Shown piece by piece: positions 45,959 to 54,162 of a stretch of 64,000 bases of DNA. The notes under the pieces are model-generated. The model searched no databases, was not told the origin of the DNA, and saw nothing but the letters and a program-made list of their open reading frames with translations. Origin of the DNA: an uncultured Eubacteriales bacterium. GTDB taxonomy: Bacteria > Bacillota > Clostridia > Oscillospirales > CAG-272. Every line of letters starts with the position of its first letter. Position 1 is the stretch's first letter. The DNA is taken from positions 1 to 64,000 of the forward strand of contig CAJLCI010000009.1 in NCBI GenBank assembly GCA_905205065.1. Direction: 5' to 3'. The translations under genes and the position numbers were made by a program.

Positions 45959-46696
45959 TTGAATCAGGTTATTTATACAGTTACAGAAAATGCGTGTATC
46001 GCTGAAAAAATATATAAAATGATACTAAGCGGAGACATATCGGAAATTAAGGCGCCGGGTCAATTTGTAAATTTAAAGCTCGACGGTTTCTTTCTTCGCC
46101 GCCCGATATCGGTCTGCGATGCAGAAAACAATAACCTCACTCTGATTTACAAAATAGTTGGCAAGGGTACCGACCGAATGAGCAAGCTGAAGGCAGGCAA
46201 AAAACTTGATGTGCTTACAGGTCTCGGAAACGGATATGATATCACTCTGTCCGGAAACAATCCTCTCCTTGTCGGAGGCGGAGTCGGAATTCCCCCTCTT
46301 TATATGCTTTGTAAAAGACTGATAGAAAAAAAGGCAAAGCCAACCATAATTCTGGGCTTCGGTACTGCCGGAGAAGTATTTTACGAAAATGAATTTAAGG
46401 AACTCGGAGTACCAGTCTATGTGACAACAGCTGACGGAAGCTACGGACAAAAGGGATTTGTCACAGATGTTATGAAGAATCTGAATTATACCTATTTTTA
46501 TGCGTGCGGACCTGAACCAATGTTCCGTGCAATCGACAAAATTGCACAGACAGGAGGACAATACAGCTTTGAAGAAAGAATGGGCTGCGGTTTCGGTGCA
46601 TGTATGGGATGCTCATGTAAAACACTTGCCGGAAGCAAACGGATCTGCCGAGAAGGTCCGGTCATGAAAAGGGAGGAAATTATATGGGAGAATTAA
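45959..46696 (+). CDS. pyrK: Dihydroorotate dehydrogenase electron transfer subunit
   Basis: PyrK carries FAD and a 2Fe-2S cluster and passes electrons from PyrD to NAD+. The 245-residue protein has the flavin motif FFLRRPISVCD, NAD-binding PLLVGGGVGIPPLYML, and the C-terminal cluster motif ERMGCGFGACMGCSCKT...RICREGPV. A TTG start at 45959 is proposed, with AGAAAGGAG eight bases upstream. The 3' end overlaps pyrD by 13 bases, typical of this pair. Confidence 0.94.
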   Translation: MNQVIYTVTENACIAEKIYKMILSGDISEIKAPGQFVNLKLDGFFLRRPISVCDAENNNLTLIYKIVGKGTDRMSKLKAGKKLDVLTGLGNGYDITLSGNNPLLVGGGVGIPPLYMLCKRLIEKKAKPTIILGFGTAGEVFYENEFKELGVPVYVTTADGSYGQKGFVTDVMKNLNYTYFYACGPEPMFRAIDKIAQTGGQYSFEERMGCGFGACMGCSCKTLAGSKRICREGPVMKREEIIWEN

Positions 46697-47601
46697 GTGT
46701 AAATCTATGCGGAATAGAGCTTGACAATCCTGTCATTCCCGCCAGCGGTACATTTGGTTACGGTTTGGAATTTGCCGAGCTTTACGATATAAACATGCTC
46801 GGTACCTTTTCCTTTAAGGGAACGACAAGGGAACCACGATTCGGAAATCCTACGCCGCGTATTGCTGAATGTCCCGCTGGAATGCTCAACGCTGTCGGAC
46901 TTCAAAATCCGGGTGTCCATACAGTAAAAGAAGATATTCTGCCAAAGCTCGCAGAAATTTTCCACAAGAAAGTTATGGCAAATGTAGGAGGCTTTTCGGA
47001 AAGCGAGTATGTATATGTCTGCGAAATGCTTAACGACTGTGAGCAAATCGGATGGTTTGAAGTAAACATAAGCTGTCCTAATGTTCACGGAGGGGGAATC
47101 AGTTTCGGAACAAACCCTGATGCAGCCGCAAAAATTACTGCCGCGGTTAAACGTATTGCCAAAAAACCGATCATTATCAAACTGTCCCCGAACGTTACTG
47201 ATATCACAGAGCTTGCGAAAGCCTGTGAAGCCGCCGGAGCCGATGGCATAAGTCTTATAAACACATTGCTCGGAATGAGAATAAACCTTAAAACGGGAAA
47301 GCCGCTGCTCGCGAATAAAACCGGCGGCTTTTCGGGAAGCGCCCTCTTCCCGGTCGCAGTACGTATGGTATGGCAAGTTGCGTCCGCCGTCAAAATTCCG
47401 GTTGTGGGCATCGGAGGTGTTTCCTCTGCCGAAGACGTACTTGAAATGATGTATGCCGGAGCTACTGCAGTTGAAGTTGGAGCTGCAAATCTTATAAATC
47501 CGTTCGCCTGTAGAGATATTATTCAAAGCCTGCCCGGTGCAATGAAAAATTATGGGATTAGCAGGCTTTCGGATATAATAGGGGCGGCAGCGGACAGGTA
47601 A
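46684..47601 (+). CDS. pyrD: Dihydroorotate dehydrogenase, class 1B catalytic subunit
   Basis: This FMN enzyme oxidises dihydroorotate to orotate and works with PyrK, so class 1B. The 305-residue barrel has NPVIPASGTFGYG, the substrate loop with GLQNPGV, and the catalytic cysteine in VNISCPNVHGGG. LSPNVTDI and GIGGVSSAEDVLEMMYAGATAVEVG complete the FMN site. The start lies inside the 3' end of pyrK. Composite repeat copy 3 follows. Confidence 0.96.
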   Translation: MGELSVNLCGIELDNPVIPASGTFGYGLEFAELYDINMLGTFSFKGTTREPRFGNPTPRIAECPAGMLNAVGLQNPGVHTVKEDILPKLAEIFHKKVMANVGGFSESEYVYVCEMLNDCEQIGWFEVNISCPNVHGGGISFGTNPDAAAKITAAVKRIAKKPIIIKLSPNVTDITELAKACEAAGADGISLINTLLGMRINLKTGKPLLANKTGGFSGSALFPVAVRMVWQVASAVKIPVVGIGGVSSAEDVLEMMYAGATAVEVGAANLINPFACRDIIQSLPGAMKNYGISRLSDIIGAAADR

Positions 47602-47708
47602 AAATATCTCAGTATCCGTAAATAGCTGATTCCATGCAATATTTTTCAATGTATACCGCGCAAAGTTCCGCTGTGATTCAAAAAGAACCCCACCCCATCA
47701 TACGACAT

Positions 47709-47815
47709 TTCGGCGGTGGAATTGTACCGCCGCCGAAAAAAGTCAGCGGAAGCCGCCAATCGGGACAGATTACATTTACAGGCGGGGATATCTCACTTGT
47801 AGTTGTAAAATATAA
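47709..47815 (+). repeat. Composite intergenic repeat, copy 3 (minimal array)
   Basis: This short copy has the head GCCGAAAAAAGTCAGCGGAAG (with a preceding CGGCGGT/ACCGCCG hairpin at 47711-47730), about one unit (TTACATTTACAGGCGG), and the tail ATCTCACTTGTAGTTGTA at 47790-47807. The near absence of tandem units shows that head and tail are separable, fixed parts of the element. It lies between pyrD and pyrF, about 30 bases before pyrF. Confidence 0.75.
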
Positions 47816-47843
47816 AAGATAAGAAAGAGAGGACTTAATCATA

Positions 47844-48542
47844 ATGGGAAAAGACGTAATTATTGCTTGTGATTTTTCCGATAAGCATTCGGTAACAGAA
47901 TTTCTCGACAAATTTAAGGATAAAAAACCGTATGTAAAAATCGGAATGGAGCTTTTCTATGCAGAAGGGCCGCAGATTGTAAAAGAAATAAAAAAAAGAG
48001 GACATAAAATTTTTTTGGATCTTAAGCTCCATGATATTCCCAATACAGTAAATAAAGCAATGCGTGTTCTCTCTTCACTTGACGTCGATATGTGCAACCT
48101 TCATGCCGGCGGTACCCGCCGCATGATGGAAGCGGCCGTTGAGGGACTCACCCGCGCGGATGGGACAAGACCTCTTCTGATTGCGGTCACTCAGCTGACA
48201 TCAACAGATCAGGAAAGCATGGAAAAAGATTTACTTATTAAAGAACCAATTGACAAGGTTGTTATGCATTACGCAAAAAACGCAAAAAAATCAGGACTTG
48301 ACGGAGTCGTTTGCTCTCCGATGGAAGCGCGGAAGGTTCATTCTGTCTGCGGTTCAGATTTTCTTACGGTTACGCCCGGAGTACGGTTTGCAGACAGCGA
48401 CAATGGAGATCAGCGCAGAGTTATGACACCGTCCGAAGCGAAAAAAATCGGTTCAGACTATATAGTAGTGGGCAGGCCCATAACAGCGGCTGAAGATCCG
48501 GTTTCCGCTTACAATCGATGCATCAAAGAATTTTGCGGCTGA
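47844..48542 (+). CDS. pyrF: Orotidine-5'-phosphate decarboxylase
   Basis: PyrF decarboxylates OMP to UMP, the last step of the pathway. The 232-residue type 1 enzyme has the Asp-Lys-x-Asp catalytic loop as FLDLKLHDIPNTVNKA. VTPGVRFADSDNGDQRRVMTPSEA and the phosphate-binding IVVGRPIT segment complete it. GAAAGAGAGG precedes the ATG. Composite repeat copy 3 lies directly upstream within the operon. Confidence 0.95.
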   Translation: MGKDVIIACDFSDKHSVTEFLDKFKDKKPYVKIGMELFYAEGPQIVKEIKKRGHKIFLDLKLHDIPNTVNKAMRVLSSLDVDMCNLHAGGTRRMMEAAVEGLTRADGTRPLLIAVTQLTSTDQESMEKDLLIKEPIDKVVMHYAKNAKKSGLDGVVCSPMEARKVHSVCGSDFLTVTPGVRFADSDNGDQRRVMTPSEAKKIGSDYIVVGRPITAAEDPVSAYNRCIKEFCG

Positions 48543-48667
48543 AAATATACGAAATACTTTGCAGTTAAAATTGTTTTGCAGCATGCAGATACAGCAAGTT
48601 TGAAGGCACTTGTGTTGTAATACTGAAACTACATCCATATTATTTCTTCATGAAAGGAAACAAAATC

Positions 48668-49306
48668 ATGACAGATACAGAAAAGAATATAGCAAGAGGT
48701 TTATTAAGTATAAAAGCTGTTTTTTTCCGCCCTGATGATCCATTTACCTGGGCAAGCGGAATTAAAAGCCCGGTGTATTGTGACAACAGACTTATACTTA
48801 CCGCTCCGAACGTCAGAAACGATGTCGAAAATGCGCTTGCAGCTGCAATTAGGGAAAACTACCCGGAAACAGAGCTTTTGATGGGAACATCGACAGCGGG
48901 AATTGCGCACGCAGCAATCACAGGTCACATTATGGGACTTCCTATGGGATATGTGCGTTCCGGTGCAAAAGATCACGGCAGACAGAATCAAATTGAAGGA
49001 AAGATTGAAGCCGGAAACAAGGTCGTTGTTGTCGAAGATCTAATTTCAACGGGAGGCAGTGTAATCGAGGTCGTAAATGTACTGCGCGACGCCGGAGCTG
49101 AAGTACTTGGAATCGTAAGTATATTTACCTACGGAATGAAAAAGGGAATTGAACGTTTAGCAGCGGCCGGCGTAAAAAATTATAGTCTTACTAACTTTGA
49201 CGTTATTGCAGAAGTGGCGGCAAATGACGGATATATAAATTCAGAAGACATAAAACGCCTTATCGCTTTTCGTAATAACCCATCCGATGAGTCATGGATA
49301 CATTAA
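48668..49306 (+). CDS. pyrE: Orotate phosphoribosyltransferase
   Basis: PyrE joins orotate and PRPP to give OMP. The PRPP motif is VVVVEDLISTGGSVIEV. FTWASGIKSPVYCDNRL at the N-terminus binds orotate and MGYVRSGAKDHGRQNQIEG is the flexible catalytic loop. The ATG at 48668 gives 212 residues and lies nine bases after AAAGGA; an in-frame ATG at 48650 would cover that site. The stop is followed by a small GGGG-CAAAA-CCCC hairpin and repeat copy 4. Confidence 0.95.
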   Translation: MTDTEKNIARGLLSIKAVFFRPDDPFTWASGIKSPVYCDNRLILTAPNVRNDVENALAAAIRENYPETELLMGTSTAGIAHAAITGHIMGLPMGYVRSGAKDHGRQNQIEGKIEAGNKVVVVEDLISTGGSVIEVVNVLRDAGAEVLGIVSIFTYGMKKGIERLAAAGVKNYSLTNFDVIAEVAANDGYINSEDIKRLIAFRNNPSDESWIH

Positions 49307-49319
49307 GGGGCAAAACCCC

Positions 49320-49487
49320 GTCATTAGGCGTTCCGGCATTGGTCTAAAATCACCGCCGGAAAAAGTGAGCAGAATCCTCCGTCTATAGAGGCTAATGCTT
49401 TTTTACACGCGAATTCCTTTTACATTGGAACGCATTTACAGTTAAACGCCTTACAGACAGTAGCATCTCACTTTTAGTTATAAAACG
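49320..49487 (+). repeat. Composite intergenic repeat, copy 4
   Basis: The head CCGCCGGAAAAAGTGAGCAG is followed by CCTCC-GTCTATA-GAGG (49352-49392). About four units follow (GAACGCATTTACAGTTA, AAACGCCTTACAGACA), then the tail GCATCTCACTTTTAGTTATA at 49463-49482. The head AAAAGTGAG and the tail CTCACTTTT are a perfect 9-bp inverted pair. It lies between pyrE and pyrB, about 60 bases before pyrB. Confidence 0.85.
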
Positions 49488-49546
49488 CAAATAGGATAAG
49501 ACGCCGGTACGCATATAATACACTAACGGAGGCGAATATTTCTCAT

Positions 49547-50464
49547 ATGAAAAATATAATTAATATAATGGATTTATCTGTTGATGAAATCGAGCAGCTT
49601 ATACATTGCGCTGACGATATTATAAAAAATCCGGTTAAATATCAGGATGTTTGCAGACACAAGATTCTTGCAACCCTTTTCTTTGAACCTTCAACCAGAA
49701 CTCGGTTAAGCTTTGAATCCGCAATGCTTTCCCTCGGAGGAAATGTGCTCGGATTTTCAGAAGCATCTTCAAGCTCGGCTTCAAAGGGTGAAAGCGTTGC
49801 CGATACAATTTCGGTAGTAAGCGGTTATGCGGATATAATCGCTATGCGTCATCCTAAAGAAGGAGCTCCGCTTGTAGCATCTATGCATTCCACCGTTCCG
49901 ATAATAAACGCCGGAGACGGTGGACATTATCATCCCACTCAGACGCTTACAGACCTTTTGACTATTCATCATGAGAAGGGACATTTTGATAATCTTACAA
50001 TCGGCTTGTGCGGAGACCTTAAATTCGGACGTACCGTTCACTCGCTAATCGGTGCAATGTCACGTTATCCAGGAGTAAAATTTGTTTTGATTTCTCCGGA
50101 AGAGCTCAAGCTTCCAAGCTTTGTAAAGCAGGAATACATAAAACCACAGGGAATTGAATACAGTCAAAGTACTTCTCTTGAAGATGTAATAGGAGATCTT
50201 GATATACTTTATATGACAAGAGTCCAAAAGGAGCGCTTTTTCAATGAAGAGGATTATCTGAGGCTTAAAGACAGCTATATTCTCACAGAAGACAAAATGA
50301 AGCTGGCAAAAAGCGACATGTGCATACTGCATCCTCTTCCCCGCGTAAATGAAATTTCAGTTTCAATTGACAGTGATCCGAGAGCATGCTATTTCAGACA
50401 AGCCCACTATGGCAGATATGTCAGAATGGCGTTAATCATGAAGCTTTTAGATATTACACTCTGA
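49547..50464 (+). CDS. pyrB: Aspartate carbamoyltransferase catalytic subunit
   Basis: PyrB condenses carbamoyl phosphate with aspartate. In the 305-residue protein the carbamoyl-phosphate loop is FFEPSTRTRLSFESAML and the lid is ASSSSASKGESVADTI. HYHPTQTLTDLLTI and LHPLPRVNEIS contact both substrates. The length fits the E. coli-type trimer that pairs with PyrI, encoded downstream after repeat copy 5. Early pathway enzymes are thus encoded late in the operon. Confidence 0.96.
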   Translation: MKNIINIMDLSVDEIEQLIHCADDIIKNPVKYQDVCRHKILATLFFEPSTRTRLSFESAMLSLGGNVLGFSEASSSSASKGESVADTISVVSGYADIIAMRHPKEGAPLVASMHSTVPIINAGDGGHYHPTQTLTDLLTIHHEKGHFDNLTIGLCGDLKFGRTVHSLIGAMSRYPGVKFVLISPEELKLPSFVKQEYIKPQGIEYSQSTSLEDVIGDLDILYMTRVQKERFFNEEDYLRLKDSYILTEDKMKLAKSDMCILHPLPRVNEISVSIDSDPRACYFRQAHYGRYVRMALIMKLLDITL

Positions 50465-50525
50465 AATTCGGACAAGTTCTGACAGTTTAATTTAGTCTGC
50501 AGGTGTAAAGCTCATCATAAAGTAG

Positions 50526-50719
50526 TTTCGGCGGCAGATTGCGGTGGTTGCATATTATCGACCGGAAAAAGTAAGCAAAGTTTGCCGTCTATAGAAGCGG
50601 ACGCCTTTACACAAGAACATCTTTAAAGCCGAACGCTTTACATGATGGCGCCTTTAACACGATAATACTTTCATAGTTGGATGCCTTTACAGGCGCAGAA
50701 TCTCGCTTTGAGTTATAGT
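50526..50719 (+). repeat. Composite intergenic repeat, copy 5
   Basis: The head (about 50562-50599) has CCGGAAAAAGTAAGCAAAG then GCCGTCTATAGAAGC. Six to seven units follow (GGACGCCTTTACACAA, GAACATCTTTAAAGCC and so on, 50600-50695), then the tail GAATCTCGCTTTGAGTTATA at 50699-50718. It separates pyrB from pyrI and ends about 25 bases before the pyrI ATG. Confidence 0.85.
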
Positions 50720-50742
50720 GAAAAGAAAGGACAAAATTAAGC

Positions 50743-51159
50743 ATGAATATAGACAGTATTAAAAACGGAATTGTAATTGACCATATCGCTGCCGGTTTGG
50801 GAATGAAACTGTATTTTCTTCTCGGACTTGATTCTCTCGACTGTTCAGTCGCAATTATAAAAAATGCGCCGAGCAATAAAATGGGAAAAAAAGATATAAT
50901 AAAAATAGACTCTTGTACATCCGTAAACTTTGATGTAATAGGATATGTTGATCCGAATGCTACGGTAAATATTATTAAAGACAGCAAGCTTGCAGAGAAA
51001 AAGACAATTGCGATGCCTGAAACTCTTACCAATGTAATAAAATGCAAAAATCCAAGATGTATCACTTCTGTCGAACAGGAGCTGCCACACATCTTTAAGC
51101 TGACAGACAGGCATGAAAAAATATACCGCTGTGCTTATTGCGAAACAAAAATAAAATAA
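50743..51159 (+). CDS. pyrI: Aspartate carbamoyltransferase regulatory subunit
   Basis: PyrI binds nucleotide effectors (CTP, UTP, ATP) and controls the PyrB trimer. The 138-residue chain starts with an allosteric domain (IKNGIVIDHIAAGLGMKLYFLLGL). Its C-terminal zinc domain has the ligands C101, C106, C130 and C133 (CKNPRC, CAYC). Presence of PyrI indicates feedback-controlled, E. coli-like ATCase. GAAAGG lies about 16 bases before the ATG. The next promoter begins 18 bases after the stop. Confidence 0.95.
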   Translation: MNIDSIKNGIVIDHIAAGLGMKLYFLLGLDSLDCSVAIIKNAPSNKMGKKDIIKIDSCTSVNFDVIGYVDPNATVNIIKDSKLAEKKTIAMPETLTNVIKCKNPRCITSVEQELPHIFKLTDRHEKIYRCAYCETKIK

Positions 51160-51177
51160 AAAACTGAGATGTGTGCC

Positions 51178-51206
51178 TTGACTTAAGACGAAAAATCTGA
51201 TATAAT
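51178..51206 (+). promoter_or_regulatory. pur operon promoter
   Basis: TTGACT (51178-51183) and TATAAT (51201-51206) with a 17-base spacer produce a transcript that begins at the ZTP riboswitch. Confidence 0.85.
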
Positions 51207-51222
51207 AATTTTGTGATATTTT

Positions 51223-51311
51223 GTTCTTTGCAACTGACGGATAATGCGGAAAACCGCAGGGGAGCAGAGAATATTGCAGAATTTTTCTGTATTAAGCCGA
51301 CCGTCTGGGCA
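51223..51311 (+). promoter_or_regulatory. ZTP (pfl) riboswitch
   Basis: The aptamer reads P1 arms TTCTTTGC / GCAGAGAA, the GCGG-AAAA-CCGC hairpin, GGGGAGC, and the 3' signature CCGACCGTCTGGGC. The usual CCGCCTGGGC has U at one position here, and the partner ACGG (51236-51240) has the matching A, so the pseudoknot covaries. ZTP/ZMP signals folate shortage. Genes below it supply IMP synthesis and serine hydroxymethyltransferase, as expected for this class. Confidence 0.93.
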
Positions 51312-51345
51312 CACTTAACTTTCTGAGGTTAGGTGTGCCCTTTTC
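51307..51345 (+). terminator. ZTP riboswitch expression-platform terminator
   Basis: GGGCACACTTAAC and its complement form a long stem followed by TTTTCTG. Its 5' arm starts with the GGGC that the aptamer pseudoknot uses, so ligand binding should prevent termination (ON switch). Confidence 0.9.
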
Positions 51346-51417
51346 TGTTTATGCAGACACTTTAACGGCTTTAATTTTTGTATTTTACGTATTTCATGAA
51401 AGGATATTCAGACAAAA

Positions 51418-51912
51418 ATGAAAAAGGTAGGAATTATAATGGGCAGCAAAAGTGATCTGCCTGTAATTGAAAAGGCAGTCAGTGTGTTGAAAGCTTTTGA
51501 TATACCTTACGAAGTACATGTATACTCGGCTCACAGAACTCCCGAACAGTCAAAAGAATTTGCTCAGACGGCGAGAGAAAATGGATTTGGCGTTATTATT
51601 GCAGCGGCAGGAATGGCGGCTCATCTTGCAGGTGCCATTGCCGCAAACACTACGCTTCCGGTCATCGGAATTCCGTGCGGTTCGCAAAACCTCGGCGGTA
51701 TCGACGCTCTTCTTTCAACTGTTCAGATGCCATCTGGAATTCCTGTCGCGACAGTCGCTGTAAACGGAGGTGCCAACGCCGCGCTGCTTTCTGCACAGAT
51801 TCTTGCAGTTGAAGACAGCGGACTCGCTGAAAAATTAGACGCAAAAAGAAAATCAGACTTAGAAAATGTCCTCCAAAACGACGCGGAAATTTCTTCTCAG
51901 TTTAACGTCTGA
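51418..51912 (+). CDS. purE: N5-carboxyaminoimidazole ribonucleotide mutase
   Basis: PurE rearranges N5-CAIR to CAIR. The 164-residue protein begins with VGIIMGSKSDLPV, followed by VYSAHRTPEQ, AGMAAHLAGAIAANTTLPVIGIPCGSQNLGGIDALLSTVQMP, the class I-type core. Class I PurE needs PurK, which is not in the window; class II works on AIR directly. The class is not certain from sequence reading. The gene is first behind the ZTP riboswitch. Confidence 0.94.
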   Translation: MKKVGIIMGSKSDLPVIEKAVSVLKAFDIPYEVHVYSAHRTPEQSKEFAQTARENGFGVIIAAAGMAAHLAGAIAANTTLPVIGIPCGSQNLGGIDALLSTVQMPSGIPVATVAVNGGANAALLSAQILAVEDSGLAEKLDAKRKSDLENVLQNDAEISSQFNV

Positions 51913-51959
51913 TATTGGCAAAAGAAAATAAAAACCAAGGAAAGGTATGGAAATATAGC

Positions 51960-52670
51960 ATGGAAAAGAAAGAGCTTCTCTATGAAGGCAAAGCTAAAAA
52001 AGTATATGCTACCGACGATTGCGAGGTACTGATTGTATCGTACAAGGATGATGCTACGGCGTTTAACGGTCTGAAAAAAGGCACCATCGGAGGCAAAGGA
52101 GCGATAAATAACCGCGTAACAAATTACATGATGCAGCTTTTGGAAAAAGAAGGAGTTCCTACACATTTTGTAAAAGAACTTTCACCCTGTGAAACACTTG
52201 TCAAAAAAGTTACGATAGTTCCTCTTGAAGTAATTATCCGTAACATCTCTGCGGGTTCGTTTGCAAAACGTTACGGAGTAGAAGAGGGAATTGTATTTTC
52301 GGAGCCCACTATCGAGTTTTCATACAAAAATGACGAGCTCGGAGACCCGCTTATCAACGATTACCATGCCGTCGCGCTTGGTCTCGCAACAAAAGAGGAA
52401 ATAGAAACAATTAAATGTATTGCATTCAAAGTCAACGACATTATGAAAAAGTTTTTTAAGGAAATTAAAGTCGATCTCGTTGACTTTAAGCTTGAGTTCG
52501 GAAAACTCAGCGACGGTTCGATAGTTCTTGCGGACGAAATTTCTCCGGATACCTGTCGCTTTTGGGACAGCGATACTCACGAAAAGCTGGATAAAGACCG
52601 TTTCCGCAGAGATCTCGGAAATGTTGAGGATGCGTATAAAGAAATGATGAAACGCATTCTCGGCGAATAA
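51960..52670 (+). CDS. purC: SAICAR synthetase
   Basis: PurC joins CAIR and aspartate with ATP. The 236-residue protein begins MEKKELLYEGKAKKVYAT and has GKGAINNRVTNYMMQLLE, VVPLEVIIRNISAGS-type VPLEVIIRNISAGS and VDFKLEFGKLSDGSIVLADEISPDTCRFWD. The ATG at 51960 follows GAAAGG-TAT-GG. A TTG 45 bases earlier would add 15 non-homologous residues. It lies between purE and purF. Confidence 0.95.
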   Translation: MEKKELLYEGKAKKVYATDDCEVLIVSYKDDATAFNGLKKGTIGGKGAINNRVTNYMMQLLEKEGVPTHFVKELSPCETLVKKVTIVPLEVIIRNISAGSFAKRYGVEEGIVFSEPTIEFSYKNDELGDPLINDYHAVALGLATKEEIETIKCIAFKVNDIMKKFFKEIKVDLVDFKLEFGKLSDGSIVLADEISPDTCRFWDSDTHEKLDKDRFRRDLGNVEDAYKEMMKRILGE

Positions 52671-52686
52671 TCGGAGGATTCGAATA

Positions 52687-54111
52687 ATGGGTGGATTTTT
52701 CGGCGCAGCCGCAAAACATGATATTATTTCGGATGTTTTTTTCGGAACAGACTACCATTCTCATTTGGGTACTCGCAGCGGCGGTCTTGCGGCATACGCC
52801 AAAGACGTCGGTCTGCAACGTGTTATTCACAATATAGAAAACTCTCCGTTTCGAACAAAATTTGAGCATATATTTGAACAGATGCACGGAACATCAGCCA
52901 TCGGCTGCATAAACGATACCGATCCGCAGCCGCTTCTGATTCGTTCAAATCTTGGAACATATGCGATCTGCATTATAGGAATTATTAACAATTCGGAACA
53001 GCTTTTAAAGCAATATCTGTCATTCAGCGGCGGTCATTTCGGCGCCATGACCGGAGGAAAAGTAAACTCGACAGAACTTGTGGCGGCACTGATCAACCAG
53101 AAAACAAATTTCACGGACGGAATTCGTTTTGCGCAGGACGAAATCGACGGTACAGCATCAATTCTGATTCTCAAGGATGATGGTAATATTATTGCAGCGC
53201 GCGATAGACTCGGAAGGCTTCCGGTAGCTCTTGCCGGAAATGATGAAGGCTACTGCGTCTCATTTGAAACGTTTGCATACGAGAAATTAGGATACTCTCC
53301 CATCAGAGAACTCGGTCCCGGCGAAATAATAGAATTTGATGGAGAAAATGTCAAAGTTCTCGGAGCACCGCACAACGAAATGAGGGTTTGCTCTTTTCTT
53401 TGGACATATTACGGCTATCCCACGTCAAGCTATGAAGGAGTCAATGTTGAAACAATGCGGTACCGCAACGGAGCTGAAATGGCAAAAAACGATGAAGAAA
53501 GCGGAACATTGCCTCAGCTTGACTATGTCGGAGGAGTCCCAGATTCCGGAACACCTCACGCTATAGGATACGCGAATTATAGCCATGTGCCGTTTGCACG
53601 TCCTTTTATTAAATATACCCCGACATGGCCGCGCAGCTTTATGCCAATAAATCAGACCGAGCGCAACCGAGTGGCCAAAATGAAACAGATTCCGGTTTGC
53701 GAACTGATAAAGGGCAAGAATTTGCTATTTGTTGACGACTCGATTGTCAGAGGAACTCAGCTTCGTGAAACAGTAGAATTTCTGTATGAAAACGGAGCAA
53801 GTTCGGTACACATGAGATCGGCCTGCCCTCCTATTATGTATGGCTGTAAATACTTGAATTTCTCTCGATCTACAAGTGACATGGAGCTGATTACACGGTC
53901 TACAATCGCAGAGCTTGAGGGCGAAGAAGGACTAAAACATCTTGATGAGTACAGCGATCCCCAGTCAGAACGCGGAAAAGCAATGAGAAAGGCTATTTGT
54001 GAAAAGCTTCATTTTGCTTCGCTCGAATTTCAGACAATTGAAGGCCTTTGTCAGGCAATCGGCATAGAGCCGTGTAAGCTTTGTACATATTGCTGGACAG
54101 GAAAAGAATAA
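52687..54111 (+). CDS. purF: Amidophosphoribosyltransferase-like protein lacking N-terminal cysteine
   Basis: PurF normally makes phosphoribosylamine from PRPP and glutamine. The phosphoribosyltransferase half is intact (LLFVDDSIVRGTQLRETVEF is the PRPP loop). Candidate Fe-S cysteines are visible in VCSFLW, ACPPI and PCKLCTYC. The N-terminal Ntn glutaminase domain starts MGGFFGAAAKHD, with glycine where the catalytic cysteine would be, and the usual NG of the oxyanion region appears altered (GIINNSEQL). I recall similar Cys-less PurF-like proteins in Clostridia and Bacteroidetes. It may use free ammonia or a partner. The 474-residue length is typical. Confidence 0.85.
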   Translation: MGGFFGAAAKHDIISDVFFGTDYHSHLGTRSGGLAAYAKDVGLQRVIHNIENSPFRTKFEHIFEQMHGTSAIGCINDTDPQPLLIRSNLGTYAICIIGIINNSEQLLKQYLSFSGGHFGAMTGGKVNSTELVAALINQKTNFTDGIRFAQDEIDGTASILILKDDGNIIAARDRLGRLPVALAGNDEGYCVSFETFAYEKLGYSPIRELGPGEIIEFDGENVKVLGAPHNEMRVCSFLWTYYGYPTSSYEGVNVETMRYRNGAEMAKNDEESGTLPQLDYVGGVPDSGTPHAIGYANYSHVPFARPFIKYTPTWPRSFMPINQTERNRVAKMKQIPVCELIKGKNLLFVDDSIVRGTQLRETVEFLYENGASSVHMRSACPPIMYGCKYLNFSRSTSDMELITRSTIAELEGEEGLKHLDEYSDPQSERGKAMRKAICEKLHFASLEFQTIEGLCQAIGIEPCKLCTYCWTGKE

Positions 54112-54162
54112 TCAAAACCGAATACATAAGTCTGCGGTAATACTGAAAGGAACAATAGACAT

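Noticed and set aside
46705..47649. 314-residue minus-strand frame opposite pyrD
   Set aside because: pyrD on the plus strand has all catalytic motifs. The opposite frame is a by-product of its codon bias.
50607..51092. 161-residue minus-strand frame opposite pyrI
   Set aside because: It overlaps pyrI and repeat copy 5. pyrI has clear zinc-site motifs, so this is a shadow.
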